From contig OY987232.1 in the NCBI GenBank assembly GCA_963920705.1, forward strand, positions 9,717,422 through 9,781,421: a stretch of 64,000 nucleotides of DNA. Direction: 5' to 3'. How positions within the stretch are numbered: the first letter of the stretch is position 1; every line of letters starts with the position of its first letter. Shown piece after piece: positions 41,741 through 52,321 of this stretch. This DNA is from Odiellus spinosus (taxonomy: Eukaryota; Arthropoda; Arachnida; Opiliones; Phalangiidae). The translations under genes were made by a program, and so were the position numbers. The notes under the pieces were generated by a model, which was not told where the DNA came from, made no database searches, and saw only the letters and a list, made by a program, of their open reading frames with translations.

Positions 41741-44700
41741 ATGAGCGATACCGAGCCTAGCGGGGACGAGGAGGAGACGGCTTTAGATTTAACTTTAAAT
41801 CGGGATCCTAAACGCTTTTACACAATCGATAAACTATTGGACAAAAAATCGCGAAAGTACGGTTGTAGACAAATCGAAGCTAAAGTTAATTTTAAGAATT
41901 TAAACGAAATTAAATTAACTGAATTTCACGACACGTTGGTCAATATAATTAATTCTTTGTTGTACGAGCTTTTGAATCAACATAGTGATTATAACAGGGT
42001 TAGGTTCGTAATTAGATCGGATGAATTAGATAACACTGTTTTAAAATTTATGAACGTAAATGACTTAACGGCCGAACGGGTTCTACATTCAATAAGTAGA
42101 ATTGCCCAGAGTAGCAAAAAGTTCAATCTGTACGCCTCTCTCGTCTTTGATATTATCCTTCTCCAATGCGATTTTCAAATTGGGGGGCGTCAAAGAACTT
42201 TAGCGGCCCGAAAAATAGTCTCTTTGGATGCTTTTTTAAAATCAAACCCTAATTATATATTCTTGGAGAATGATGATGATCTTTGTTTCGGGAGGGGCTT
42301 AGCTATCGGAATTTTCCTAGCTGATATAAGACTAGCGAAACGGAAAGATAAACTTTATAAACTTAGCGAAAAACAAAATCAATATTATAGACTATTGAAA
42401 AACGGCTCTAAACCTTTGCAAAAAGAAGAAGCTTTATCATTGTTTCGAAAAGCTAATATAGAACCCGGTGCCGTAACTATGGCCAGCGTCCAAAAATTCC
42501 AAAATTTTTTAACCGACTATCAGATTATTGTACATAAGTTAGAAAATTTAGAGCCGTATTTCATTGGTCCGTTTCGAGAGAAACAAATATTTTTGGTCTC
42601 TTTGAAACAACACGTCCACGTGCTTAAAGATTTGCATTACCTTAAAGGGGGTAGAGCTTACTGCCCCCTCTGTCTAAAAATATTTGCGAGCGCCCGTCAG
42701 AAACGAGGTCATGCGTGCGGGCATCGTGCAATATGCCATAGATGTAAGGCTAACGTCTTTCACGAGCTGCAATTAGTGAAACTTATCCGTTGCAGAAAAT
42801 GTAGTAGATACTTTAAAGGGATAGTCTGTTTTAATTTACACGAATCGAATAATGTTTGTGAAACTTTTAAAAGGTGTATTGAGTGTGGTTTAGAACGCGG
42901 GGAAAAACACGAATGTAACAAACCTTGTCGAAATTGCAAAAGGAAACACGAGAAGAACAAATGTTACGTCATGCCTTTGGATACTATTTACGAGAAAGTG
43001 AAATATTGTTATTACGACTCGGAAACGATTGTTAAGAATAAAGAACACGTCCCGGTACTACTTGTTTCGGCCATGGAACAAGATGAGGGGAGCTACGATT
43101 ACAAAACATTTCGCGGCTACGATTGTTTTGATCAATTTTTGAACTATTTGTTCGAAACGAAAGAGGATTATATTCAACACGCTACGAAACGAGTAAAAGT
43201 AACGATTCCGCTTTACTGCAATGTACAAATGGTTGCACACAATAGCCGTAGCTTCGACGCGTTTTTCGTGTTAAACTCGCTTCTGAGAATGAAAATCATA
43301 CCCGAAGTAGTTTTTCAGGGAAGCAAACTTTTAGGAATTTTTCTCAAAAATCAAAAAATTAAATTTATCGACAGTTTTAGCTTTATCTCGCAACCCTTAC
43401 GTACTTTTTCAACCACGTTCTCTCTCGGAGCGTGTCAAAAACAATTCTTTCCGTATATATTCATGAACGAAACGAATCTTGATTATAATTCGAAAATACC
43501 AGACAAGAAGTATTTCCAGCCGGAATATATGAAGACTAAAGATTACGAATCTTTTCTCGAGTGGTACGCCGAGAAATCTTTACAGCCGAGCTATAATTTA
43601 CAAGAGTACTATACTATTATGGACGTGAAAGTTTTACAAAAAGGCGTGGACAAATTTCGGCTAATGTTCAAGCAAGAAACTGGTTACGACATTTTAAATA
43701 TGAACGCTTTAACAATCGCCGGCGCGTGTACTAATCTCTTTCTACACAAATATCTAGAAGAATTCTCTTTAGGCGTCGTACCTACTAACGGATACGGAGA
43801 TAACGTTTTTCAGAGCAAACCGGCGCAACAATGGCTGGCGTGGGAGGAAAAGACCCGAGGCGTTAAAATCCAAACTTCTCGGTCATTGGAGGGTGAAAAG
43901 AAATTCGGAAGATATCCCGTGGATGGTTTTTCGAATAATCCAGATACCGTCTATCAGTTCGACGGTTGTTTCATTCACGGCTGCCCTTTACATACTAAAG
44001 GGGGGCAATGGAATTCTTTACTGCAGGATACGTTCAAGAATCATCACGAAAGAACCTTGGATAGAGACGATGCTATTCAAAACACCGCTCCGAACGCGCA
44101 ATATAACCAAATATGGGAATGCGAGTGGAAAGAAAAAATGAAAAACAACCCCGAGATCCAAAAATTCTGCGAAACGCTAACTTTCCACGAACCAATCGGG
44201 CCTAGATCTGGGCTGTTCGGTGGCCGTTGCGAGGCTTTCTCCCTTTATTACAAGGCTAAGCCAGACGAGACCATCGAACAATTCGATCTCTGTAGTATGT
44301 ACCCCCTTATTTGTAAGACTAAATCGTTTCCAAAGTATTTACCGGAAATCATCCGTAACAATTTTAATTACGAGAAAAACGCGTATTTTGGTTTAATGAA
44401 ATGTAAGATTCTTCCTCCTCGTACCGCCTTTATTCCCGCTTTACCTTTCAGAGCGAGAAAAAAACTGTTCTTCGCCCTCTGCCGGACATGCGTGGAACAA
44501 GATGTGAAAACCTGTATTCATAACACGGAGGAGCGAGCGCTGATCGAAACATGGACAACGCCGTAAATCTATAACGCAATGGAGATTGGATACGTATTAC
44601 TACGGATCTACGAAGTTCATCATTACTCCAAACGCTACACGTACGTCAAGGGGGAGGACCCAGGATTATTTGGTAGCTATATCAACGCTTTCCTCAAGCT

Positions 44701-45589
44701 TAAAATGCAAAATTCAGGCTGGCCGAAGGACGTAGTTACGGATCTCGAGAAAGCGGAATATTTACAATCTATTAAAGAGCGAGAAGGGTTCGAAATTAAA
44801 GCCGAGGACGTGACTAATAACCCGGCTTTGAGACAAGTTAGCAAGCTCGGAGCCAATAATATTTGGGGGAGGAATTCGCTCAACAATACCCGCCCCACTA
44901 GTCGTTTTGTCAAAGAATACCAAGCTTATATCGATATAGTGAACGACCCGTCAAAAGAATTGACGGATATCCGACCATTCAATGACGATATCTGTCTGTT
45001 AACTTACGAATATAAAAAGGAATATTGCCCCACTTATTACAAGGGGAGTTGCGTCATAGTCAGCTTCGTTAGTTCGTACGGGCGGGTAATCTTATACAAT
45101 ACATTAAAGGTTTTAGACCGTCGAAATATTTATTCCGACACTGATAGTACGATATTTATCCGCAAGAAAAACGACGTCAGTAATTTCCCGCCCTTAGGTA
45201 GATTGATGGGAGAGTGGGTTAACGAGATTCCCTTTACAACAATAACAGAGTTCGTCTGTAGCGGCCCGAAAAGTTATTCTTACAAATGCGTGGATGGGTC
45301 TAGCGTCACTAAGATGAAAGGGATAACTATGAATAGAGTTAACGAAGAAATAATTAGTTTTGATTCGATTAAAGAGGCTTTAGACAATCCCGGAACAACG
45401 TACGTCGCTGACGTACCTTTTAGCGTAGTTCGAGATAAAAGCCGAGCGAAATTATTTCTCGGGAGTTTAAAGAAAACGTTTGGCGTTACGTTCAACAAAC
45501 GAATCATCTTAGAAGATCTCTCGACATTGCCTTACGGGTACTCGAACGATCAGGATGAATCGAGAATCGCAGCGTCTGAAATCTTTTAA
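41741..45589 (+). pseudogene. Polinton B protein-primed DNA polymerase B, one nonsense codon
   Basis: Replicative polymerase, about 1282 codons if the stop is ignored. The N-terminal third is helical. A cluster of CxxC zinc-binding pairs spans about residues 305-405 (CPLC, CHRC, CRKC, CIEC, CRNC). Exonuclease motif I is YYDSET near 424 and motif II AHNSRSFDAFF near 500. The CFIHGCP insertion precedes motif A FDLCSMYP near 848. Motif B is LGANNIWG near 1038 and motif C SDTDS near 1132. A TAA at 44564-44566 interrupts the open frame between motifs A and B; the following segment (44579-45589) is in the same frame. All catalytic motifs look intact, so the stop is the only visible lesion. The end overlaps the BIR gene by 35 bp. 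Confidence 0.92.
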
Positions 45590-45821
45590 TCTGAAGTGGT
45601 ACACGAAGCAGCCTAATCTACCAAATTGGATGAAACCGGACGCTTTCGCCAAAGCGGGCTTTTTCTACTTCAACGACGGACTTAAAACGCAATGTTTCAG
45701 CTATCACAACGTCTTCGAAAAATGGGATGATCTGTATACGGATGATCCGATGACCGTACATCAAAAACTAGCACCTTTCTGCGACTTGGTTTTGGGCCGT
45801 GACATGACCAATATCACTTGA
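45555..45821 (+). CDS. BIR-domain (IAP-like) protein of Polinton B
   Basis: 88 codons, almost entirely one baculovirus-IAP-repeat. Conserved features are RLKSF (7-11), W15, AKAGFFY (32-38), CF at 47-48, W57, DDP (63-65), H69 and C76. Canonical BIRs bind zinc with C-x2-C-x16-H-x6-C; here C47, H69 and C76 are present while the second Cys is Tyr50 (followed by His51). BIR proteins bind caspases or their regulators and block apoptosis. A TGA ends it at 45821, but the same frame stays open with protein-like sequence to about 45971, so the gene may originally have been about 138 codons. It overlaps the polymerase end and precedes the ATPase, so it is embedded in the element and not a later neighbour. 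Confidence 0.8.
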   Translation: MNRESQRLKSFNLKWYTKQPNLPNWMKPDAFAKAGFFYFNDGLKTQCFSYHNVFEKWDDLYTDDPMTVHQKLAPFCDLVLGRDMTNIT

Positions 45822-45957
45822 ATCGACGAGGACCGACGCGAAAAAATCGCTCGGGATTGCTTGGAACAATTGGCCCCTTTAGTTGAAAATACGACCATTT
45901 TGAAACTATTGGAAGTCTTCCAACAAGGTATTATCGATTTCCAACAAAACATTATCA

Positions 45958-46750
45958 ATGGAAAAGATATATAAACAGGTGACCTTCGACGATTTACCAG
46001 TCGTGTGGTATTTCCAGACGGAAGATCGTGTCGATTGGTTTTTCAGAGATAAACTCTATTTCAAAAAACGGATTTCGGTCTTCGAAAATATATTTAAAAA
46101 AAATGTGTTGCCGGGTAAAGTTTCAAGCCCCGATGCAATTGTTGTTAGCGGGCTGTACCATGTCGGGAAAAACCACGTGGATACATAATCTTTTAAAAAA
46201 CGCTAATTGTTTAATAGACCCGCCTCCGGACAGAACTGTTTATTGTTATAAAGAGTATCAACCTTTATTTGACGAAATTAAAAAAGAAATTTGTAGCGTA
46301 GAATTTTTGGAGGGTTTACCTCCGGATGGTTGTAATTTTTGGGATCCAAAATTAAATAACTTTTTAATTATTGATGATTTAGCATCGACTTGTTATAATA
46401 GTACAATTGTCTCAAATATATTCTGCGTCAATAGCCATCATAAAAATCTTTCCGTAGCATTATTAACTCAAAATTTATTCGGTCAAGGCAAAGAAAGCCG
46501 AACGATTAGTTTAAACGCGTCTTATATAATTGTATTTCGAAACCCGCGAGATGGATCCCAAATTAACTATCTGAGTAGACAAATATTCCCTAATAATAAA
46601 ATACTCGTAACTAAAGCGTATGATTTTGTCACTAGAGATAAACCATTTTCTTATTTGTGTATTGATTTAAAACAAAATATTAACGACGAATTACGGTTAA
46701 GGTCTAACGTTTTTCCAAATGAAGGAAATATGATTTTTGTACACGAATAA
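45958..46750 (+). pseudogene. Polinton B packaging ATPase (FtsK/HerA type), one frameshift
   Basis: Genome-packaging ATPase. The N-terminal segment starts at ATG 45958 (MEKIYKQVTFDDLP). The Walker A AGCTMSGKTT lies in the neighbouring frame at about 46147-46176, so a frameshift sits between, most likely in the A-run at 46098-46105. Walker B is FLIIDDLAS near 46363-46389, followed by the sensor region (LTQNLFGQGKESRTISLN) and the NPRD motif typical of Polinton and adintovirus ATPases. It ends at 46750. Acts at the capsid portal to drive DNA in. Confidence 0.88.
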
Positions 46751-46771
46751 ATATATATATATATCGTAACA

Positions 46772-47209
46772 ATGCGTGTCTTTTCTTTATTCTTGCTTAA
46801 GCTTTACAATGAGTCGAAAGGTAAAAAGCCTCCTGAAAAAATGAGGAATGTTAGACGTCGTAAACCCCACCCCTTAAAAAAACACGTAAGATTCTTCCGA
46901 GACTTAAAGAAAGCTAGTCAGGAAGGGGGAGGTAAATTGACCCGTATCTTGAAAAAAGCGAAAAATAATCAAATGAAAGCGATGTATAATTCTTTCTATA
47001 ATTTATTACGAGGAAATATCGCTTTGCCAGAGAAGGAGAGATTATACGTGAAACAGCAAGGAGCTTTCGTACGAAAAATAGCCAATAAACGTGTCTTAGA
47101 TAAAAACAAACGAAAAATCCTTATAAAGCAAGTCGGCGGTTTTTTGCCAGGTTTATTAGGCGCTCTGATTCCGACCTTGATCTCCACGATTTCTTCGTTC
47201 GCGCAATGA
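46772..47209 (+). CDS. Polinton B small basic protein with hydrophobic C-terminus
   Basis: 145 codons, strongly basic, intact. The pattern KLTRILKKAKNNQ, NLLRGNIALPEKERLYVKQ, then KRKILIKQVGGFLPGLLGAL is a recurrent Polinton/adintovirus gene of unknown role. The C-terminal 25 residues form a hydrophobic helix, reminiscent of membrane-lytic or DNA-condensing minor virion proteins (inference). The first 16 residues are hydrophobic, so an internal Met could be the real start. Its TGA overlaps the next ATG (ATGA at 47206-47209), indicating tight coupling. Confidence 0.65.
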   Translation: MRVFSLFLLKLYNESKGKKPPEKMRNVRRRKPHPLKKHVRFFRDLKKASQEGGGKLTRILKKAKNNQMKAMYNSFYNLLRGNIALPEKERLYVKQQGAFVRKIANKRVLDKNKRKILIKQVGGFLPGLLGALIPTLISTISSFAQ

Positions 47210-47790
47210 AACGAATGATTTTGGTTCCGGAAACGACAATCTTGTCCGATCCCGAGAAAGAAACTAATCAACTTGACCTAGAAATGTCAAAAATATTACG
47301 GGATAAAACTTTCTCCAGCGAACAAAAATTACGTTTATATTCGGATGTTTTCCAAAAATACATCAATATGAAAAGCCTGATCGAACCCCCCTTCGTTAAC
47401 GTGAAAAATCTACCAACGCCGACCCCGCCAGCTAGTATCCCTACGCCACCCGCAAAGTTACAATCAATGCCTTGGTTAACTCCTAACAACGCTACCATGT
47501 TTACTCCGACGCAACATTCGACACCGGTGGCGCTGGCATCTACTCCCTCGATAACTTCTCAAACTCCTAAACGCTCAACGCAACAGTCAGTCCAAACTCA
47601 GCCGGCGTCTCTTAGCCAACTCGCGCCTCTCGCGCAAGCATTGAGTACTCTTATAGCCAAGCAACCGAAAGCCACCCCGCCGAGACAAAGTACGGCCGAA
47701 AGATTGAAGGAAAAACAGCGCAGATACGCCCGGGAAACTCTCGATAAATCGAACGAAGAAAATCAAGAGCGTATGACCTTAAGAAAGTAA
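47206..47790 (+). CDS. Polinton B proline/threonine-rich protein, 194 aa
   Basis: Intact. The N-terminal segment (LDLEMSKILRDKTFSSEQKLRLYSDVFQKY, about 23-52) is the conserved part I recognise from other Polintons, where it partners the upstream basic gene. The middle (70-155) is low-complexity Pro/Thr/Ser/Gln and the C-terminus a charged coiled helix (STAERLKEKQRRYARETL). Function unknown; probably structural. Starts in the ATGA overlap with the gene before it. Confidence 0.6.
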   Translation: MKRMILVPETTILSDPEKETNQLDLEMSKILRDKTFSSEQKLRLYSDVFQKYINMKSLIEPPFVNVKNLPTPTPPASIPTPPAKLQSMPWLTPNNATMFTPTQHSTPVALASTPSITSQTPKRSTQQSVQTQPASLSQLAPLAQALSTLIAKQPKATPPRQSTAERLKEKQRRYARETLDKSNEENQERMTLRK

Positions 47791-47801
47791 ACTGGAAGAA
47801 G

Positions 47802-48191
47802 ATGGGACTTGTGAAGACAACCGGTCGCTTTCTTCTCTGCCTTGGCGTTATATTAGGACTTCCGTTATTATTTCTTTTGACAGTTTGCGTGTTAATCGCG
47901 CTAATACCTGTTTTGATTATTTGTTTAATATATTCGAAGATTAAACACAGGAATTCCGTCGAGTGCGAATGTTCCTTATTTATATGTCTATATTTTCAAG
48001 ATAACCCGATTCATAGGTGTTTTTATTTTATTTATGCAATTTGTTATCTGTTTATAGTAAATACATATTTAATTTTAATAAATATTAAGTTTAAGTACCT
48101 TCGAAGCACTCGGCAGTTTCTTTCTCACTTTCGCTTTCGCGTTTCACGGCGCTTTCAATTCGCCCCAACACTTATACTGTTATTTTTGTAA
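47802..48191 (+). CDS. Polinton B small membrane protein
   Basis: 129 codons, 12 bp after the previous gene. One long hydrophobic stretch (residues 9-44, LLCLGVILGLPLLFLLTVCVLIALIPVL-type) could span the membrane once or twice. A second hydrophobic block lies at about 75-95, and the C-terminus is basic. No homology recognised. It could be a small hydrophobic accessory protein of the virion or host-exit stage (inference). It is the last plus-strand gene, convergent with the protease. Confidence 0.45.
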   Translation: MGLVKTTGRFLLCLGVILGLPLLFLLTVCVLIALIPVLIICLIYSKIKHRNSVECECSLFICLYFQDNPIHRCFYFIYAICYLFIVNTYLILINIKFKYLRSTRQFLSHFRFRVSRRFQFAPTLILLFL

Positions 48192-48236
48192 AAAACATGT
48201 TAAGATGTTTAAATCTGTAAACACTCTTTAATAAAA

Positions 48237-48716
48237 TTATTCGATACAAGAACCGTTTTCGTGATTCATTAAATGCATACACATATTTAACATTATAATA
48301 ATATCATTATACGTTTTATCTCTCAAGTTATACATTTCATTTAGGATATTTTTGAAAGACAGACCGGCGCATAAACCGGTTAAAACAAAAATCACGTGAC
48401 CTCCACAGTTGAACGACGCTTTTGGCTGTAACGACGTAGCTTTGTATTTCCACTTGGTGGTATATCTAGATAAATCCAATCCGTAATAACTCGGTTCTTT
48501 TCCGAAAGAGCAAAAGAAATGGCCGACATCGTTTCGATCCACAAAAACGCCTACCCAATGTAGACCGCTTTCGGAGGCAGGTTCCGAATTAATCACGAAA
48601 CAATAGGGTTTAAAGTCGGGTTTCTCGGGTAAGATATCTTGGGGAAACACACCGACAAAAAAGGGTCGCGTTCGGGTATCGCATTGTAGAAAAGACGTTA
48701 ATTCTTCGGTATTCAT
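48237..48716 (-). CDS. Polinton B adenovirus-type cysteine protease
   Basis: 159 codons, intact. The C5-type catalytic set is visible: His53 in GLHWVGVF, an acidic residue in VFVD/RND (60-63), Gln97 and Cys104 in SFNCGGHVIF. An FCSFGKEPS block (68-76) corresponds to the fDSfG segment of relatives. Cleaves capsid precursors during maturation. Shorter than adenovirus protease (about 200) but normal for Polintons. It lies 12 bp downstream of the integrase gene on the same strand. Confidence 0.88.
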   Translation of the reverse strand: MNTEELTSFLQCDTRTRPFFVGVFPQDILPEKPDFKPYCFVINSEPASESGLHWVGVFVDRNDVGHFFCSFGKEPSYYGLDLSRYTTKWKYKATSLQPKASFNCGGHVIFVLTGLCAGLSFKNILNEMYNLRDKTYNDIIIMLNMCMHLMNHENGSCIE

Positions 48717-48727
48717 ACTTTTTGAAC

Positions 48728-49638
48728 TTAGGGCTCGTAGAACGCACCTCTTATAACCTCACCAGTTAAATCCTCAATGACGTAATCGGGTGGATCGCGA
48801 TAGAAGACTTTCCTTATAACGAAGATCTCGTCCGTCCAGTAACCCGTATATCCTTTCCCAAAAATGCCTTTATCCGCCGAAATTCGAACTCGATCTCCCG
48901 GACGTAATTTGGGCTTCTTAACTTTCTTTTTCTTTTTCATGTATAACCGTTTCCAGACTAAATGCTCGTTATCAATATTCACATCCTTCGGCGCCATTTT
49001 AATCGTCGAATGTTTCGCTTTATTGTACCCTTCCACCACTTTTTGCAAATGTTTACGTAATTCGAATCGTTATTTTTAGTCATTAATCTAAATATTCGAT
49101 TTTTTAAAGTTCTATTAAAGCGTTCGATCATACTACATTTCAAAGTGCCGTAGCTAGGGTACCAGTGAATACCTTTTCTCTTTAAGTACGCCTGAACCGG
49201 TTTATTAATAAACTCGCTACCTTCGTCCGTATTAAAACGCGAAGGGGTCCGTTGTTTAAAAATGGATTCCAGGGCTCTAATCATTTCAGACCCGTTTTTC
49301 GTTTTTAACGGTCGGGCCCAGGCGTATCTCGATAACAAATCGATTACCGTTAAAACGTATCGATATTTATTATTCCGCTTAACTAGTTTAGGTAGGTCAA
49401 TTAAATCTCCTTGGAATACTTCATCCATCTGCGTGACGTAGATTTGATTCCTAGGGAAGTTTTTACGTCTGTTTCTATGTTTCGTATAGGCGGGTTGCGT
49501 TACTAACCAGTCTTGCACATCTTGTTTCGAGAGTTTCGGGTTCGCCTCTCCTAGTTTTTTCGGGGAACCTAGACTAGCGGCGTGTTGGGGATCGTAATAC
49601 ACTCGGCTTAATTTTTGAGCTACTCGTTTCCCCACCAT
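48728..49638 (-). pseudogene. Polinton B integrase, one frameshift
   Basis: Retroviral-type integrase. The 49638-48979 frame starts with the Polinton-specific N-terminus (VYYDPQHAASLGS, WLVTQPAYTKHRNRRKNF). The rve core has Asp78 in GDLIDL, Asp138 in FNTDEGSEF and Glu172 in SMIERFNRTLKN (D,D-33/35-E). A frameshift near 49040 leads into 49048-48728, which carries the chromodomain-like C-terminal beta-barrel (LRPGDRVRISADKGIFGKGY). Inserts element DNA, producing the six-base duplication. The catalytic core itself is intact. Confidence 0.92.
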
Positions 49639-49675
49639 CGTAATAAGAATAACAATTATTTCAAAAAGTTTTTAT

Positions 49676-50392
49676 TTAAATATCGTACATAATTTCGTAT
49701 TTCAAGTCGGTCGTATCTTTAGTGATGTCCAAGAACAATCGCTCCAAATCCTCCTCGGATTCGTCGTGCGTGATTTGAAAATTGGTTACAATAGATTCCA
49801 TATTTAACATCTGAATAGCGCTAGCCATATTTTTTTCCATTCTTTCATCAAATTCCAGCGCGGTGTTTGTCGGGCAAGAACTATCGTGGGCTAATTTCTC
49901 GTTACAGGCATGATTAAAGCATCCCTCGGTGATATTATACATCTTCTCAATCACTTCTCGAAGAATCAGGTTTTTGAAGAGTTTTTTAATCGTAATTTTG
50001 GTTCGCGAGACTTCATCCAAGCTGGTTTTCAATTGTTTCAGGCGTTTCCAAGTCGATTTCTTGAAGGAGAAGCCGTTCGAGGTCGAGAACCAAGTCTGGT
50101 AAAAGGTAGAATATTTCGAGGAATCTCGATTATAGCGCCGAATGTCTATAAATTTGACACCATCCGGTGACGCTATTCCTTCAATTTGATATTTATCCGG
50201 TAACCAGCATTGAAAACGATGTAGCGCGTCTTCGAAAAAGGCTTCAATGTCGTTTTCCCATAACCAGATGCTATCCCAAACGTTTTGATTAATCGTTACG
50301 CTACTCTTAGTATCGTTCCGCCGAATAAAAAGACCCGAGTCGTTTATCCCGATAGTTTGTTTTTCGGAGAGGCAATATTCGTGCTCCTGCAT
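49676..50392 (-). CDS. Polinton B protein with PC4-like region, 238 aa
   Basis: Intact frame. Two related segments (SGLFIRRNDTKSSVTINQNVW at about 19-39, and GVKFIDIRRYN then FSFKKSTWKRLKQL at about 78-120) resemble the beta-strand plus helix pattern of the transcription coactivator PC4 single-strand DNA-binding fold. The C-terminal half has CFNHACNEKLAHDSSC (about 166-181), a possible zinc site, and an acidic end. Such genes recur in Polintons and may bind single-stranded DNA or regulate late transcription (inference). Confidence 0.5.
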   Translation of the reverse strand: MQEHEYCLSEKQTIGINDSGLFIRRNDTKSSVTINQNVWDSIWLWENDIEAFFEDALHRFQCWLPDKYQIEGIASPDGVKFIDIRRYNRDSSKYSTFYQTWFSTSNGFSFKKSTWKRLKQLKTSLDEVSRTKITIKKLFKNLILREVIEKMYNITEGCFNHACNEKLAHDSSCPTNTALEFDERMEKNMASAIQMLNMESIVTNFQITHDESEEDLERLFLDITKDTTDLKYEIMYDI

Positions 50393-50442
50393 GGTGTACG
50401 GTTAGGTTGATTTTGATACGGTTTTCGCGCTTTCTTTCCCTC

Positions 50443-50580
50443 TTATATCTCGTTTAAAGATTTTCTCAGCGCGTCAAAGTTCCATCGAGACGAAACGAAG
50501 GCTACGGTTCTAACATTATCGCGGACTGTTATAACCAAATTCAAATCTTTACGGCGCGCGAGGTAAATATAGTCGTCCAT
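50443..50580 (-). CDS. Polinton B mini-ORF, 45 aa (hypothetical)
   Basis: 45 codons between the PC4-like gene and the major capsid gene, ATG at 50580-50578, TAA at 50445-50443. Sequence begins MDDYIYLARRKDLNL and has a strand-turn-strand pattern (LVITVRDNVRTVAFVS) and an amphipathic helix end. It starts four bases after the capsid stop, which favours a real gene. Function unknown. Confidence 0.4.
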   Translation of the reverse strand: MDDYIYLARRKDLNLVITVRDNVRTVAFVSSRWNFDALRKSLNEI

Positions 50581-50584
50581 CCTC

Positions 50585-51927
50585 TTACTCCAGCTTGTAA
50601 AGAATGTTTCGATCTTTCGTGATTAATATTTGGTTCTCGAATTCGGCTTGGATTATACACGTCACTGAGAAGGTTAATGGAGTTTTATATTTAATGGTTA
50701 AGCGTACGCTACCGCTCTGCGACAAAGAAATATGTTCACTCCCGGCTTTTTCCTCCACAGTAGTATCCACCAAAAAGAAAGTATTGCCTTTAGCGTAATC
50801 TTCGTACGTAATATCATTTCCTTTATTTTTTCCGTAAGTATCCGTGGCCGTAAATAAACTCATGTATTCGCGCGTCCATTGTTTGTTATCAAACTTGGGT
50901 TGAAAAGCTTGGTCGGGGTAGTTTTTATTCCCTACCGATAAGTATAATTGCGAAATACCCAAATGCTTAAAATCAAAGGGGTTCTCGTTTAAGGCGCCGT
51001 TGAAACCTGTTGTTTTTACGAACGATATTGTAACTCTATTCGGGACACGCCCCAAGAATAAATTTTCTTTTACCGTGTCGCTATTTCCGCTTTCGATATT
51101 AAAGTATTTTACTACCGTTTGATTGATAGGATAGACGCAGTTGGCTTTTTACAAAACCATGGCGTGCGCTAACATAATATCGGGATTAATTTTTACTTTC
51201 CGAACATAGAGAGAAGCGTCGGTAATTATAAATTTATAATTAACAATAGCCGGCGCAGCCGCACCTTGCGCCGCAGCTGCTGGTATAGAGACAATCGGGA
51301 AACTATTCGAAGAGCGGATAAATTTATATTTCATGTCAACGTTATTAATCAAAAATTTATTCATTTTACAGACGTCAAAGGGGGCACCCCAATCATTACG
51401 ATTGTTCGAGAATTATCGGTTCTATGCTTTCGGTGCTTCATACCCGTATTATCGTCGCTAAATATTTCATCGCCTGTCAAGAATTTATCTTTGTAATACA
51501 TTTGTAGCCGCAATTGGGTTTTTTTCGCGTCTTCTCCGTAACTTAAATGCGCCGTCGTATAAGCCGAGTAAGGGAAAACAGTGTTCAAGGACTGAACGGG
51601 GGTATCATTAAACGAGACTTCCCCTTGAGAAAAGAGGGCCCATTGCGTTAGATTAACGGGGCCTACTTTGGGGGTGGCCGCCGTAATATCCTCCCACGAG
51701 CCGTTGGCATTTTGCTGTACCATTTTAGCTTCAATTTTAAATTTGGTTTTTGTTAAATCAGTATAGTTTCCGTCATTACCCGGTATAAAAAACTCCAGCG
51801 GACCTCCATCAGTGATCGTATTAATAGTTTTAAACTCTACATCGTTACTTCCTACGATATTGTAATTACTAAGGGGTTCAGAGAACAAATCTAATTCCGA
51901 CATCATTCCTTCCATCGTGAAGATCAA
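50585..51927 (-). pseudogene. Polinton B major capsid protein (double jelly-roll), two lesions
   Basis: N-terminal piece 51927-51361: LEFFIPGNDGNYTDLTKTKFKIEA and FPYSAYTTAHLSYG are hallmark first-jelly-roll strands. The middle piece (51364-51149) is in another frame, so a frameshift lies near 51365. It ends at a TAA (51149-51151) that is in frame with the C-terminal piece 51055-50585 (LGRVPNRVTISFV, ENPFDFKHLGISQLYLSVGN, SGSVRLTIKY then VTCIIQAEF). About 448 codons in total, normal for Polinton capsids. Forms the icosahedral shell; one frameshift and one nonsense codon inactivate this copy. Confidence 0.88.
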
Positions 51928-51958
51928 CTGGAAGCTTAATCAACTAACACTCTTCTTT

Positions 51959-52321
51959 TCAATATAAAAAATCTGTTTTCCTTCTTTTAATCTTTTTCTT
52001 CCGGCCGATTCTCTTTCGTTTACCGCTGCCATACTGCGCTACTTTATCACCCGCTTTGTGTAATAAATTAGAGCCGGCGAGTCTCTGGAATGAAGTTTTA
52101 GGATCCTGACCCGCTTGGATATCCCCGAACATACGGGTGCCTATACCCAACGCTTCTTTCCCCACCGCTTTATCAGCCGGTTTAAAAATTGGTGTAATGA
52201 AACGAACTAGGCTTTTAAATATCGATCCTATTCCGTGCCCCCGTTGGAAGACGGGACCTTGAAAACCGCCGCCGGCTTGTTGGGGGTAGTAGGAATAATA
52301 CGGATTTTTTCCCCCTGACAT
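51959..52321 (-). CDS. Polinton B pX-like small virion protein
   Basis: 120 codons, intact. Gly/Tyr-rich N-terminus (NPYYSYYPQQAGGGF), then the recurrent block GPVFQRGHGIGSIFKSLVRFITPIF (about 22-46), an Ala/Gly middle (GKEALGIGTRMFGDI) and a very basic C-terminus (GSGKRKRIGRKKKIKRRK). This is the Polinton minor capsid or core protein often compared with adenovirus pX/pVI. Probably condenses DNA inside the capsid. Its ATG overlaps the penton-like gene end. Confidence 0.8.
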   Translation of the reverse strand: MSGGKNPYYSYYPQQAGGGFQGPVFQRGHGIGSIFKSLVRFITPIFKPADKAVGKEALGIGTRMFGDIQAGQDPKTSFQRLAGSNLLHKAGDKVAQYGSGKRKRIGRKKKIKRRKTDFLY

